DNA of 64,000 bases from Paraflavitalea sp. CAU 1676 (GCF_029223285.1 NZ_JARHUJ010000004.1:620001-684000), one strand, 5' to 3'; positions 25,002 to 34,566 are shown, numbered from the stretch's first letter. Numbers and translations are program-made. The notes: generated by a model not told the origin, from the letters alone.

Positions 25002-25859
25002 ATGAAGCGATTATTATTGATCCCTTTTCTGTTCCTGAGCATACTGGTAGCTGCTCAGTCTGCCTCCAATGACATGTTATTACCCGATTCGCTGGGCTGG
25101 CGGCTCGGCAGCCAGGCCTATACATTCCGCCTGTTCAGTCTCGAAGAAGCACTGGGCAAAATGAAAAGTATCGGCATTAAGTACGTAGAATTGTTTCCCG
25201 GTCAAAAGATCACCAAGCAAGGCACAGCCACTACTGCCCCCAATGCTACCCCCGAAGACCGTGCGCTGATCAAAAAGCTGCTGAAGGATAATGGCATCAA
25301 AGCCGTTTGTTATGGTGTAGTGAATGGTAAGAACGAAGAGGAGTGGAAAGCCGTCTTTGAATTTGCCAAAGACATCGGAATCGAACACATCACCACCGAA
25401 CCTCCTTTCAACCAACTGGAGCTGCTCGATAAATTCTGCAATGAATATAAGATCCGCGCTGCCCTGCACAATCACCCCGTGCCTACCACCTACTGGCATC
25501 CTGCCATCGTGCTCGACCAGTTGAAGAATCGCAGCAACATGATCGGTGTATGCGGTGATATTGGTCACTGGGTGCGCTCTGCGCTCGATCCTGTTGCAAG
25601 CATCAAGGAATTAAAAGGCCGGTTGATTGCATTTCACGTAAAGGACCTGCATGTATACGGCTCCAAGTCGGCCCACGACGTACCCTGGGGTACCGGTGTA
25701 AGCAATATTGCTGGTGTGCTCAATGAATTAAAAGCACAGGGCTTTAAAGGTTATTTCTCGGTGGAGTATGAATACCAGTGGGAAAACAACCTGCCTGCAG
25801 TGCAGGAAAGTACACAGTACTTCATGCGCGTGGCAAAACGTATCAATGCCGGAAACTAA
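25002..25859 (+). CDS. Exported sugar phosphate isomerase/epimerase-like TIM barrel
   Basis: A 285-residue protein of the xylose isomerase-like TIM-barrel superfamily (AP endonuclease 2 fold) with a signal peptide (LLLIPFLFLSILVAAQS). Metal-binding features are spread as usual: ELFPG, ITTEPPFNQ, ALHNHP, CGDIGHWVRS, HVKDLH and the C-terminal FSVEYEY Glu. Secreted members are common in Bacteroidota near sugar-oxidising enzymes; the substrate is unknown. No such partner is adjacent here: the next gene is a convergent metallophosphoesterase, and the closest Gfo/Idh/MocA enzyme is at 43.6 kb. Confidence 0.88.
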   Translation: MKRLLLIPFLFLSILVAAQSASNDMLLPDSLGWRLGSQAYTFRLFSLEEALGKMKSIGIKYVELFPGQKITKQGTATTAPNATPEDRALIKKLLKDNGIKAVCYGVVNGKNEEEWKAVFEFAKDIGIEHITTEPPFNQLELLDKFCNEYKIRAALHNHPVPTTYWHPAIVLDQLKNRSNMIGVCGDIGHWVRSALDPVASIKELKGRLIAFHVKDLHVYGSKSAHDVPWGTGVSNIAGVLNELKAQGFKGYFSVEYEYQWENNLPAVQESTQYFMRVAKRINAGN

Positions 25860-26014
25860 GGAACCAATAGGTACACCAAAAGGTACAATGTTCTTACAAC
25901 TATAAGGATCAAGACTGATCCTGTTCAAACGGCCGCCCGATAACTGGCTTTGCGCTGGCTCATCACAAATGGATGAGTGTATTAGCAAAAGCACAGCTTA
26001 TCCGGTGGCCGTCG

Positions 26015-27028
26015 TTATTTAGTAAGCTGATTATTTACTGATCTTCCTTTTGCTGATCGCACCATATCTGCATGATAGGCGTTTGCGGTAGCATAGTAGT
26101 TGAGCTCGTCCGGCGTTTTGCCCACCCAGTCGGTTGAGCGGCCTTCAAAATAGAGCACCGACCGCTGCGGATCGATGGTGAGCGTAGTGAACAGGGCATC
26201 CTTATATGGACAGGTACTGGCAAGCACGGGATGCGATTGATGAATATCGGCGCTATAGCTCTCGTGGGCAAACTTGTTGCCCAACCAGAAGTAAGAAGCT
26301 GAATTTACATGTACGTAATGAACATTCTTTACCTGGTAGGCCGCATCGATATGGGTGTGTCCGTTCAGTGCCACCAGTATTTTATCGGCAGCATCGCTGA
26401 GAATATCCTGCAATTCGGCCGCATTGTCTACCGCAACGGGCCCCGCCAATGGTTGGTGCGAAACGATCACGATCGGGCCGTCTATAGTCTGCAGTTTTTC
26501 TTTCAGCCAGGTCGTTTGTTCACTGCCGATGAAAGCGGGGTAACCGCTTTTATAAGCAGGCGATCCCTTATCATTGCCATCCAGTACGATGAAAGAGATG
26601 CCATTCACTTCCTGTACGTAATAAGGAGCCGACATACCCCAGGTAGCGATCACCTGGTCTTTCGTGTATCCCGTATCAGTATCATGGTTGCCGATCACGT
26701 GCAGGCGTTTGTCATGAGCCTGGTTGAACAACCCAATGAAGTCTTTATTCTTATCCGCCGGAATGGCGAAGTCGCCCATCTGCATGATCGCATCTGGCTT
26801 CACCTTATTAATGTGTTGTACAAACGACCCGAGGCGCGCAGGCGCATCGTGAATGATATCCTGGTGCAGGTCGGTGATGATGCCCACTTTTACAGTCTTC
26901 TTTAGACGATGGATAGCGCTGCTGCTGTTAAATGGAATGAGTAATGATAAGCAGGCGCCGGCAGTACTGGCAATGAAACGACGGCGGCTAAGTCCATTGG
27001 GCTGGTGAATCGAGGAAAGGTGGTTCAT
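26015..27028 (-). CDS. Tat-exported calcineurin-like metallophosphoesterase
   Basis: A 337-residue phosphoesterase. The N-terminus has a twin-arginine signal (SRRRFIAS followed by a hydrophobic stretch). The five metallophosphoesterase motifs are visible: ITDLHQD, MGDFA, GNHDTD, SHQPL and NGHTHID, giving a two-metal site. Tat export suggests cofactor loading in the cytoplasm before secretion. The substrate could be a phospho-sugar, nucleotide or phospholipid head group. It is divergent from the first BlaI gene, separated by 236 bases, and convergent with the TIM-barrel gene. Confidence 0.92.
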   Translation of the reverse strand: MNHLSSIHQPNGLSRRRFIASTAGACLSLLIPFNSSSAIHRLKKTVKVGIITDLHQDIIHDAPARLGSFVQHINKVKPDAIMQMGDFAIPADKNKDFIGLFNQAHDKRLHVIGNHDTDTGYTKDQVIATWGMSAPYYVQEVNGISFIVLDGNDKGSPAYKSGYPAFIGSEQTTWLKEKLQTIDGPIVIVSHQPLAGPVAVDNAAELQDILSDAADKILVALNGHTHIDAAYQVKNVHYVHVNSASYFWLGNKFAHESYSADIHQSHPVLASTCPYKDALFTTLTIDPQRSVLYFEGRSTDWVGKTPDELNYYATANAYHADMVRSAKGRSVNNQLTK

Positions 27029-27222
27029 ATGGTTGTTTTTCGACCGGCTTTAATTGCCGGCCCGGCAGTATTAGTAGTTAAAGGCAAAGTACCGAATTCT
27101 CCGGTAACGAATTGGGTTGTCTCCTATTTGTTGATTATTAAATTGTTATGTGCTGATTGGCATCTCCGGGGAAGTGGCTTTGCCCCACCGTTCATCATTA
27201 TTCTCCTAATAAGTTAGTTGAA

Positions 27223-27245
27223 CTACTAATTAATTAGTAGTATTG
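27223..27245 (+). promoter_or_regulatory. BlaI-type operator overlapping the promoter
   Basis: A perfect 18-bp palindrome CTACTAATTAATTAGTAG (27223-27240) overlaps a -7 box TAGTATTG (27238-27245), 20 bases before the BlaI ATG. Size, A/T-rich centre and position fit a BlaI/MecI operator with autorepression. Confidence 0.65.
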
Positions 27246-27264
27246 TTGTACAAAGCAATCAGCC

Positions 27265-27627
27265 ATGCAAAAACTCGCTAAAAGGGAAGAACAGATCATG
27301 ATCGTATTCTGGGATTTGAAGAAGGCCTTTATACGGGAAGTGATCCCCCACCTGCCCGACCCCAAGCCACACTATAATAGTGTAGCTACGATGGTGAAGA
27401 TCTTAGAAGATAAAGGCTTCCTGAGCCACGAAGCAGTTGGTAATATGTATAGTTACTTTCCGCTCATCGAACGGGAGGATTATCAGAAGCACGCCATCAA
27501 AGACATCGTTAGCCAGTATTTCGACAATTCCTACCCGCGTATGCTGGCTTTTTTTGCCAAAGAGCAAAACCTATCAGAAGACGAACTCAATGAAATAGTG
27601 AACATCATTAAAACCAAGAAAAAATGA
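27265..27627 (+). CDS. BlaI/MecI/CopY-family repressor (locus 1)
   Basis: A 120-residue winged-helix repressor: MQKLAKREEQIMIVFWDLKK at the N-terminus, HYNSVATMVKILEDKGFLSHEAVGNMYSYFPLI for the recognition helix and wing, and a C-terminal dimerisation helix. In the classical system BlaI represses until cleaved after activation of BlaR1. Here the stop overlaps the start of the BlaR1-type gene by four bases (ATGA), so the two are translationally coupled. A perfect palindrome covers its promoter. No beta-lactamase gene is nearby, so the regulated target is probably something else. Confidence 0.94.
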   Translation: MQKLAKREEQIMIVFWDLKKAFIREVIPHLPDPKPHYNSVATMVKILEDKGFLSHEAVGNMYSYFPLIEREDYQKHAIKDIVSQYFDNSYPRMLAFFAKEQNLSEDELNEIVNIIKTKKK

Positions 27628-30197
27628 TGCATTATATCACCAATGCAGGTCTTATCCTGGCGGGATGCTTCATCTTCTACAAGCTCCTGCTGCAGAAAGA
27701 AACCTTTTTCCGCGCCAACCGCTGGATATTACTGGCCTGCCTGGCGCTCTCGTTCAGCTTGCCGCTCGTTCGGGTACCCGAACAGTGGTCGTTGCGCAAG
27801 CCAGGCATAGCGACTTCAACAGAAGAAGCGGGCTCAGGCAGTATTACCGCCAACGAAACTACCAACGAACCCGTGAATACGGGAGCAACGGAAGGTAATA
27901 CCAGCGCAGAAACAAAGCAGGAGAATACAACAGGTGCGTTGAAAGCGCCTCAAAATAGTGACCCTGCTACGGCAGCCGCATCAACACCACCAGTCACCAA
28001 CAATACCAGAGACACGGATACCAACTTCTTTACCTGGCAGCAGGCACTTACCTGGGCTGGCTGGCTGTATTGGTTTGGTGTGTTCGTCTTTGCCGGTAAC
28101 TTCCTGGTTCAGCTCTTTACATTATTGTATCGAGCCTATTCGCGGCCGGTGATCCGTGATGGTAAATTCCGCATCGTAGAGCTCTCCGGTAACCAGGCGC
28201 CCTGCTCTTTCCTCAATAATATTTTCATCAACCCCGAGAAGTATGATTGGGAAACCTACAACCAGATACTCGAGCATGAAAAGATACACATAGAACAAAA
28301 GCATAGCTTCGATCTGCTGGTTGCCGAACTGGTGATTGTATTCCAGTGGTTCAACCCCTTTGCCTGGCAATACAGGAAGGCCCTGGAAAATAATCTCGAA
28401 TACCTGACCGACGATCAGCTCGTCAACTACAAACAGGTAGAGAAAGCAACCTACCAACTAAGCCTGCTCAAAGTTTCGGCTCCCCACTTTCCGCTAAACC
28501 TGACCACCAATTATAATCAATCACTGCTCAAAAAACGTATAGCCATGATGAACGTAAAAAAATCAAATCTTCACACCGCGTGGAAGTATTGCTTCCTGCT
28601 TCCTTTGCTCGTATTGTTTGTGTGCCTGCTCAATGAGCCCATCGCGTCGGCACATGAGCCCGCTACTAAAAAGTCTTCCATGATGGGCGAAAACTTCTTC
28701 CGTACAGATATGGAAACGGAGGGCGCCTGGTTCGCTACCATCAATGCTAAAAAGCAGGAAGTGAGCATCCAGTTCAAGAGCGATGGCGATGAACACTCCA
28801 ACAACAGTACTACTTTTCCTCTGCGCGACCTCGGAGAGCTGCCAAGAGACAAATCGGGCATCTTTACCGTTACCCGCGAAGCAGGTATCATGCAGTTTAC
28901 CGGCAAGTTCGAAGGCGATCAGGGCATGGGGCGCTACAAATTCACACCGGCTGCCGGATTTGCAGAGACCATGAAAAAGGAAGGCATCGAACTGCGCCAT
29001 GACAAAGATGTGCTGGTATTCTTCTTCGTGAATGTCACCCACAGCTATGTAAAAATGCTGAAGAACAATGGTTACAACGATATCGACCGGGATGATGTAA
29101 TACCACTGGCTGCCCTGAAGATCGATGAGCCCTATATCAAAGCCATAAAAGCCAGCGGCATCAAAGGGTTGTCGCAAAAGGACCTGGTGCCTTTCAAAGC
29201 ACTTGGCATCAATGGTGAATATATTGCCGAGATCCGCAAGGCCGGATACCCTGATGTATCTGCTCAGCAACTTATTTCCTTTAAGGCACAGAATATCGAT
29301 GCAAAGTACATAGCAGATGTGAAGGCGGCCAGCGCTGTTACCGCAAAGCCATCTGCATCTGGCACGGGAGCCAAACCTGCTGCGGCAGCCAAGGGAACCA
29401 ATCCAAACGCTAATCCCAACGTAAATGTGCATAACGATGTCGAGGTCAATACAGAAGTGTCCGCACAGGATATGATATCGATCAAGGCACTCAGGATCGA
29501 TCCGGAATACATCAGGTCGTTGAAAGCCGTTGGTTTCGACAACCTGCCCAATCATCAGATCATATCTATGAAAGCGAATGGCGTAACGCCGGAATATATT
29601 AAAGGATTAAAAGCAGCAGGTATAAATGATCTCCGGGCAGAGGATGTGATCTCCATGAAAGCGCTGAACGTAGACGCAGCCTATATTAATTCAATGAAGG
29701 CCGTTGGCGTCAACGATATCCCCACGCGTGAATACGCCAACATGAAAGCGATGGGAGTGGATGCAGCCTATGTAAAGTCTTTAAAGTCATCCGGGTTTAG
29801 TGATATATCCTCCCGCGATATATTGTCCGTTAAAGCACTGAATGTAACGCCGGAGTACGTAAAGTCGTTCGAAGCCCTTGGATATAAGAACATCATGCCC
29901 CGGCAGGCAGTATCTATGAAGTCGCTGGGCGTTACCTCCGATTATGTAAAAGGATTTCAGGATATCGGATACAAAGACTTCAGTCTTAACCAGGCAGTTA
30001 GTTTTAAAGCTATGAACATAACACCGGGTGTAGTAAAAGAGTATACCGACCTCGGCTTTGACCATCTTTCACTCAACGATGTGCTGAGCGCCAAAAGCAC
30101 CGGCACTACACCTGCCTTTATATCGTCGATGAAAGAAAAGGGACACAATTTCAAGAGCCTGCAAAAATATGTTCAACTGAAAACGATCATCGATTAA
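27624..30197 (+). CDS. BlaR1-type M56 membrane metallopeptidase with a long 29-residue repeat array
   Basis: An 857-residue protein. Membrane helices lie at about 6-22 and 33-50, then after a Thr/Asn-rich linker at about 145-170. The M56 peptidase domain carries the zinc motif HEKIH with a downstream Glu ligand (ENNLEYLTDD). A fourth helix (FLLPLLVLFVCLL) places the rest outside the membrane. Residues from about 475 to the end hold about twelve units of 29 residues with the pattern YI-x2-LK-x2-G(Y/F)-x-D-(I/L)-x4-(D/Q)-x-(I/V)-S-x-KA-x2-V-x-P-E-Y. Unit four is broken by an Ala/Asn-rich insert. It lacks the penicillin-binding sensor domain of true BlaR1, so the array may be the sensor or a scaffold. 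Confidence 0.92.
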   Translation: MMHYITNAGLILAGCFIFYKLLLQKETFFRANRWILLACLALSFSLPLVRVPEQWSLRKPGIATSTEEAGSGSITANETTNEPVNTGATEGNTSAETKQENTTGALKAPQNSDPATAAASTPPVTNNTRDTDTNFFTWQQALTWAGWLYWFGVFVFAGNFLVQLFTLLYRAYSRPVIRDGKFRIVELSGNQAPCSFLNNIFINPEKYDWETYNQILEHEKIHIEQKHSFDLLVAELVIVFQWFNPFAWQYRKALENNLEYLTDDQLVNYKQVEKATYQLSLLKVSAPHFPLNLTTNYNQSLLKKRIAMMNVKKSNLHTAWKYCFLLPLLVLFVCLLNEPIASAHEPATKKSSMMGENFFRTDMETEGAWFATINAKKQEVSIQFKSDGDEHSNNSTTFPLRDLGELPRDKSGIFTVTREAGIMQFTGKFEGDQGMGRYKFTPAAGFAETMKKEGIELRHDKDVLVFFFVNVTHSYVKMLKNNGYNDIDRDDVIPLAALKIDEPYIKAIKASGIKGLSQKDLVPFKALGINGEYIAEIRKAGYPDVSAQQLISFKAQNIDAKYIADVKAASAVTAKPSASGTGAKPAAAAKGTNPNANPNVNVHNDVEVNTEVSAQDMISIKALRIDPEYIRSLKAVGFDNLPNHQIISMKANGVTPEYIKGLKAAGINDLRAEDVISMKALNVDAAYINSMKAVGVNDIPTREYANMKAMGVDAAYVKSLKSSGFSDISSRDILSVKALNVTPEYVKSFEALGYKNIMPRQAVSMKSLGVTSDYVKGFQDIGYKDFSLNQAVSFKAMNITPGVVKEYTDLGFDHLSLNDVLSAKSTGTTPAFISSMKEKGHNFKSLQKYVQLKTIID

Positions 30198-30227
30198 GGA
30201 TCGTTTCAATCAATAGCCATGATCACA

Positions 30228-30262
30228 AAGGGCCGACTATTTCAAAATGGTCGGCTTTTTTG
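30228..30262 (+). terminator. Intrinsic terminator after BlaI/BlaR1 locus 1
   Basis: GCCGAC (30232-30237) and GTCGGC (30250-30255) form the core stem, extended by A-U pairs, and seven T residues follow. A second small hairpin, AAACGATC (30181) with GATCGTTT (30199), spans the stop codon. Confidence 0.75.
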
Positions 30263-30484
30263 TGCATGGTAGTTACGGGCACACAGGTCCGGTCACGATC
30301 AATAAGATGTAGGGACAGTATTTTATACGTTCCCGCAGCTCGCTCACCGGCGACCAGGTGGCAAAAGAACAGGCACCGACCGAATAAGTGAATTGCGCAC
30401 AATTCATGTTAAATGGTTTACGGGTCACCCCGTAAATCTGCCAGTTGGGTACTACTACCTATAAAAAAACATGTATTGGAAATC

Positions 30485-30492
30485 TATATTTG
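30485..30492 (+). promoter_or_regulatory. -7 box for the secreted protein at 30515
   Basis: TATATTTG matches TAnnTTTG and lies 22 bases before the ATG. No good -33 element is seen. The rest of the 317-base gap (30198-30514) holds only the terminator described separately. Confidence 0.4.
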
Positions 30493-30514
30493 CCGCCACT
30501 GAAATCATAGGCAA

Positions 30515-31669
30515 ATGAAAACAATGACCAGGAAATATAGGGTGCTGCTGTTGGGCATGATCGGGGTTGGTATTTATACAAGCAGCCTGGCGCAGGTACC
30601 CCAGGCGCCCTGCACGAAAGAGGATGTGGTAAATATATCCACCAATTGGACCACGCCTTTGGTGAAAAGCAGCACAGCCCAATCTCAACGGCAGCAAAAG
30701 ATATTGCAGATACTCAAGGCTGCTTATCCCAAACCCACCGGACTCGTTCCCAATGTACATGGCTTCCTGCCTGTAGATGGAGATCCGGGTAACGAGTATA
30801 TTGATCAGCCCAAAGGGTCGCCATTGCGTTATTCGGTCACAACTTACTTTCATACCCTGCTGTGCGACGCTAAAAAGGGAACCACCTACCGGGATGGAGA
30901 AACCCATACCTGGATTATTGCTTATATCAATTCACTGACCACCTTTTTGGTGCCGGCCCATTTTAAACTTCCCAACGGACAACCGCTGTACTTTATGCCA
31001 AGAGTGGTTGGCCAACTGAAGGGTTATCCTGTATACGATACGCAGAAATGGAAAGATATACCGGATGAATCCGTAGTATTGGCTGTCGGCGACAAATTGC
31101 CGGTAAGGCCTGTAAGCCGCGACGAAGTGTTGTCGGTATTGACGGCCGAAGTCAACATGCAAATGGCCGAATTGGAAGCAGCACAAATAAAATTAGCGGA
31201 AGCATTAAAAGAGTCACTGGCAGAGGCCGATAAAATGAGTTTCAAGACACCCGAAGAAAGGGAAAAATACAAGCAGGGTAATATCCGTGAGGTTGAGAAT
31301 GGAAAAAGTAAAAGCACTCAAATGATCGCTTCCTTTCGCCAACGGCTTCAGGCCATAGAACAGTTAAGAGCATCGATGTCACCAGCGGATAGAGCAAAAC
31401 AGGCGGTATTGAATGATATCCGGGATCTGGTTCCCATCAAAGGAAAAGCCATCAGTTTTGAGGAGCAGGAAAAAACAGGTCGTGCCCTGGTGGTGCGTGA
31501 CCTTACCTGGGGAAACAAAAAACAAGCTCCACATAGTATCCAGTTGATCCAACTGCTCATGCACCATCAAACCGATGCCCGCCACGTCGCCAAAAAAGAA
31601 ATGATCAGGCAATTCAAGGAGAATATTGATGTGGAGGCATTGAGAAAGTTACTGGAAGTCGGATCATAA
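30515..31669 (+). CDS. Secreted protein of unknown function with a central coiled coil
   Basis: A 384-residue protein with a signal peptide (VLLLGMIGVGIYTSSLAQ). The N-terminal third (30-200) is a mixed alpha/beta region (KAAYPKPTGLVPNVHGFL, YSVTTYFHTLLCDAKKG). A charged helical stretch (about 205-300, LTAEVNMQMAELEAAQIKLAE) is likely a coiled coil, and a final helical region ends at 384. I do not recognise a family. It follows the BlaI/BlaR1 locus with a terminator between, so it is a separate transcript. Codon use looks like that of its neighbours. It could be a periplasmic structural or assay-specific surface protein; no function can be assigned. Confidence 0.78.
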   Translation: MKTMTRKYRVLLLGMIGVGIYTSSLAQVPQAPCTKEDVVNISTNWTTPLVKSSTAQSQRQQKILQILKAAYPKPTGLVPNVHGFLPVDGDPGNEYIDQPKGSPLRYSVTTYFHTLLCDAKKGTTYRDGETHTWIIAYINSLTTFLVPAHFKLPNGQPLYFMPRVVGQLKGYPVYDTQKWKDIPDESVVLAVGDKLPVRPVSRDEVLSVLTAEVNMQMAELEAAQIKLAEALKESLAEADKMSFKTPEEREKYKQGNIREVENGKSKSTQMIASFRQRLQAIEQLRASMSPADRAKQAVLNDIRDLVPIKGKAISFEEQEKTGRALVVRDLTWGNKKQAPHSIQLIQLLMHHQTDARHVAKKEMIRQFKENIDVEALRKLLEVGS

Positions 31670-32121
31670 TAATTCACTTCCTGTAATACTCCACCTTCTA
31701 TACAGCTCCTTCAAAAGTCGGCACCAGCAATAGAAATTGCCGGTGCCTGTAACTATTATTATTGAATGGATGCTAATAACGTAATTTTTAAGGCATTGTG
31801 ATTTTGTTTCGGATAAAATAGCGATTCAGTCGTCATGGGTTGTACAATATAGGTAGTGAACGGCAGCTGGCTGATCCTCATTGATCCATGTATATTTTAT
31901 CAACCATAAAATGTTATTTCGGGCGAATCAGGTTGGGTAGCTTCCTGAACTGGCAGGAAAGGGCGTTCAAAGATTGAAACGTGCCAGAATGCTTTTCATG
32001 CATCAAATTGATGCTTTTGACCGATTTCGATTTTACCTTATATAACGAAATACTATTTTAGACTCACCTTACTCCTATAGCAACATCCTGTTGCTCTATT
32101 GAGCACCCTAAATCCATACAT
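31670..32121. other. 452-base gap with a hairpin and a perfect palindrome
   Basis: A stem-loop at 31720-31747 (GGCACC/GGTGCC extended by GCAAT/ATTGC) follows the unknown secreted protein but has no T-run, so it is a weak terminator at best. A 15-base palindrome GCATCAAATTGATGC (32000-32014) is flanked on each side by ATGCTTTT-like sequence and may be an operator of the delta-60 protein gene. No gene or clear promoter box is seen. Confidence 0.45.
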
Positions 32122-33681
32122 ATGAAGACAGTACTAGCCCTGGTAGTTTTTCTACTATTGGGTACCTGCACCATGTCCCAGGAATTGAAACGGGACGTCA
32201 CCTTTAATAATAATGACACTACGGCGAACTCCAGTGTTCGTTGTATCGCCATTCAGGCCGATCAGAAGATCATCTTTTTTGGCGACAATACATTTTACAA
32301 CGGCTACTGGCCGCTGGGAAATGGTATGCCCATCAATTATGGCGGGCGATTGAATATGGATGGATCCTGGGATGCCTCCTTTCAGGGTATAACACTCGAT
32401 GGAAGGGTGGATGATGTACAGATCCAGGACTGGGATCAAAAGGTGCTCATCGGTGGATCCTTTACCCAGGTAAATGGAATACCACGCAGTGGTATTGCGC
32501 GGTTGAACACGGATGGAACAGTGGATATGTCTTTCAATCCGGGCACGGGTATATCGGGCAGATGGGATGGTGATCTGCGCGTATGGAGTATCCAGGTAAA
32601 AAATGCAGCATTGCCGGCTGATCGAAGGATCTATATCGGTGGACATTTTGAGTACTACAATGGTACTTATGTCGGTTTACGCGGTGGAGTAGCCAGGCTG
32701 TTGGAAAACGGGAGCAAAGATATGGCGTACGATCCGCAGGTTACCAATGGGGTAGTGTACTGCATCCTGCTAGATCAGGCAACAGATCAACTATATGTAG
32801 GAGGTGATTTCTGGAAAGTGGCGGGAGCAGATAAAATACGGTTTGCCCGGTTAAATTCGAATGGTTCACTGGACAATGCGTATACGATAGGGAACTTCTG
32901 GGATTTTCCCGATGGAACCCTTACATCCATGACGCTTACTCCCAGCGGAAAGCTGCTTATCGGGGGATATTTTACTTCTATCAAAGGCTTTACCCGTCGT
33001 GGGCTTTGTAGAATGAACCTGGATGGAACTGTTGACGCTTCTTTTAATATGGGCAGAGGATTTGAGAACGGTGGATCGGCATTGGATAACGGAACTGAAG
33101 TTAGAACAGTGCTCACATTAAAGGATGGTTCAATAATAGCAGGCGGCAATTTCACCAAATACAATGGAGTATCATGTCCTTATATTGTTAAGTTGGAAGA
33201 AGACGGCAGGATCGATACGGATACCACTTTCGGTACAGGATTTAATGAATGGGTGACCGATTTGAAAGTTCAGAATTACGCAGGCGTTGAGAGCCGCCTG
33301 GTGGTAGGAGGGTTCTTTACCAGGTACCAGGGCTTTTACCAGGGCGCCATCATGCGATTGTTTACGATGATCGCGCTGGCGCAAACGCCAACGGCAGAAA
33401 AACCACCCATCGTTAAGCCTGCCGCCGAACTGGCAGTCTATCCCAATCCTGTGGCGTCGGTGATGCAGGTGAAGTCGGCTTTTACGAAAGCCACTACTTG
33501 CTATTTCAAGTTGGTAGACATGAATGGACTGGTGATCAAAAGCTGGCGCACCCGGATCGCCGGCGGCAACCAGTCGACGCAATTTCAGATGCCGCCTTTT
33601 GCCGGAAAATATATTGTATTGCAAATGACCGATGAAGGAGGATATCCTCTGCTCATCACAACATTAAGAGCTCGTCCATAG
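32122..33681 (+). CDS. Delta-60-repeat beta-propeller-like protein with T9SS sorting domain
   Basis: A 519-residue secreted protein. A signal peptide (VLALVVFLLLGTCTMSQ) is followed by at least six delta-60 repeats of about 55 residues, recognised by units such as IARLNTDGTVDMSFNPGTG, ARLNSNGSLDNAY and CRMNLDGTVDASFN, alternating with VLIGGSFTQVNG-type strands. The C-terminal 80 residues (LAVYPNPVASVMQVKS to the end) look like a type A T9SS sorting domain, so the protein is probably exported through the type IX system and anchored or released at the surface. Role unknown; such repeats are structural and binding elements. Confidence 0.88.
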   Translation: MKTVLALVVFLLLGTCTMSQELKRDVTFNNNDTTANSSVRCIAIQADQKIIFFGDNTFYNGYWPLGNGMPINYGGRLNMDGSWDASFQGITLDGRVDDVQIQDWDQKVLIGGSFTQVNGIPRSGIARLNTDGTVDMSFNPGTGISGRWDGDLRVWSIQVKNAALPADRRIYIGGHFEYYNGTYVGLRGGVARLLENGSKDMAYDPQVTNGVVYCILLDQATDQLYVGGDFWKVAGADKIRFARLNSNGSLDNAYTIGNFWDFPDGTLTSMTLTPSGKLLIGGYFTSIKGFTRRGLCRMNLDGTVDASFNMGRGFENGGSALDNGTEVRTVLTLKDGSIIAGGNFTKYNGVSCPYIVKLEEDGRIDTDTTFGTGFNEWVTDLKVQNYAGVESRLVVGGFFTRYQGFYQGAIMRLFTMIALAQTPTAEKPPIVKPAAELAVYPNPVASVMQVKSAFTKATTCYFKLVDMNGLVIKSWRTRIAGGNQSTQFQMPPFAGKYIVLQMTDEGGYPLLITTLRARP

Positions 33682-33792
33682 TTTTGATGGTTAAATTGTT
33701 TTTGCCAATAACCTATTCCTTCGAAAGAAAATTGTTTCAGGCCATTAAAAACAAAGTACAATGAATTGCATCCCATTCATAAAGCATCATCT

Positions 33793-34566
33793 ATGGATAA
33801 CCGTACACCCTCTCTCAATGCTCACTGGCTTCCTGCTTTGTCTTTTCGTTTTGCCATTGCTCAGGAACAAAGAAAGTGCAGTGACCTGAATTTTATACCG
33901 GCCAGGGTCGATGTAGGACAGGCTGGTGTGAGCGCTGCTATCGAACAGGCCCGCCAGGAAGAACGCAACCGGATTGGTGGCGAGCTGCACGATAATATCA
34001 GTCAGCTCCTGGTTACCTCCAAATTGCTCTTAACCCTCATGCAGGCCGATCCAAGGCAAGCCGATGAGGTATTGCCGAAAGCTATAGAATTGCTATCCAA
34101 ATCGATCAATGATGTGAGAAGTTATGCCCATGCGATCGCCAACGCAGGAGAAAGCCGGAAGCCGCTGGCCGCAGAGATCGAAACCCTGTTGGAGATGGTA
34201 ACCCTGGCAGCGGGCATCGAGATACATTTTCCGCAGGAGGCTAAGGATAATTTATCGGTCGATCGCCGGCAGGAAACCGATCTGTACAGGATCGTACAGG
34301 AAGCGATCCACAACATCATCAAACATGCAGGGGCCACCCGGGTGGAGATCGCCTGCCAACGTTCAGGCGAACGCCTGGAATTAACCATCTGCGATAATGG
34401 CAAAGGCTTCGATCCTTTCGAAGTGGAGAAAGGGGCTGGTTTAGAGAATATGCATCAGCGGGCGCTGCGATTACAGGCACTATGCATGCTCGATACATCG
34501 CCCGGTAAGGGAACCTCTGTGTTTATCAGCTTACCGGTAAACGTTCACCAACTCAAAACTGCCTAA
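33793..34566 (+). CDS. Soluble sensor histidine kinase, HisKA_3 (NarX/DegS) type
   Basis: A 257-residue kinase without membrane segments. The phosphoacceptor helix ARQEERNRIGGELHDNISQLL has the HisKA_3 pattern with His in ELHDN. The ATPase domain has LYRIVQEAIHNIIKHAGA, ICDNGKGFD and GLENMHQRA. The N-terminal 50 residues show no known sensor domain. The ATG at 33793 is preferred to the upstream TTG at 33766. No response regulator is adjacent; the partner would be a NarL-type regulator elsewhere. Its stop overlaps that of the convergent PL6 lyase by four bases. Confidence 0.88.
   Translation: MDNRTPSLNAHWLPALSFRFAIAQEQRKCSDLNFIPARVDVGQAGVSAAIEQARQEERNRIGGELHDNISQLLVTSKLLLTLMQADPRQADEVLPKAIELLSKSINDVRSYAHAIANAGESRKPLAAEIETLLEMVTLAAGIEIHFPQEAKDNLSVDRRQETDLYRIVQEAIHNIIKHAGATRVEIACQRSGERLELTICDNGKGFDPFEVEKGAGLENMHQRALRLQALCMLDTSPGKGTSVFISLPVNVHQLKTA

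Noticed and set aside
28563-29555. 330-codon minus-strand frame opposite BlaR1 locus 1
   Set aside because: It exists because of the repeat array on the coding strand and has no recognisable feature.
30181-30206. Small hairpin over the BlaR1 stop codon as the main terminator
   Set aside because: It has no T-run; the stronger hairpin at 30228-30262 is the better terminator.
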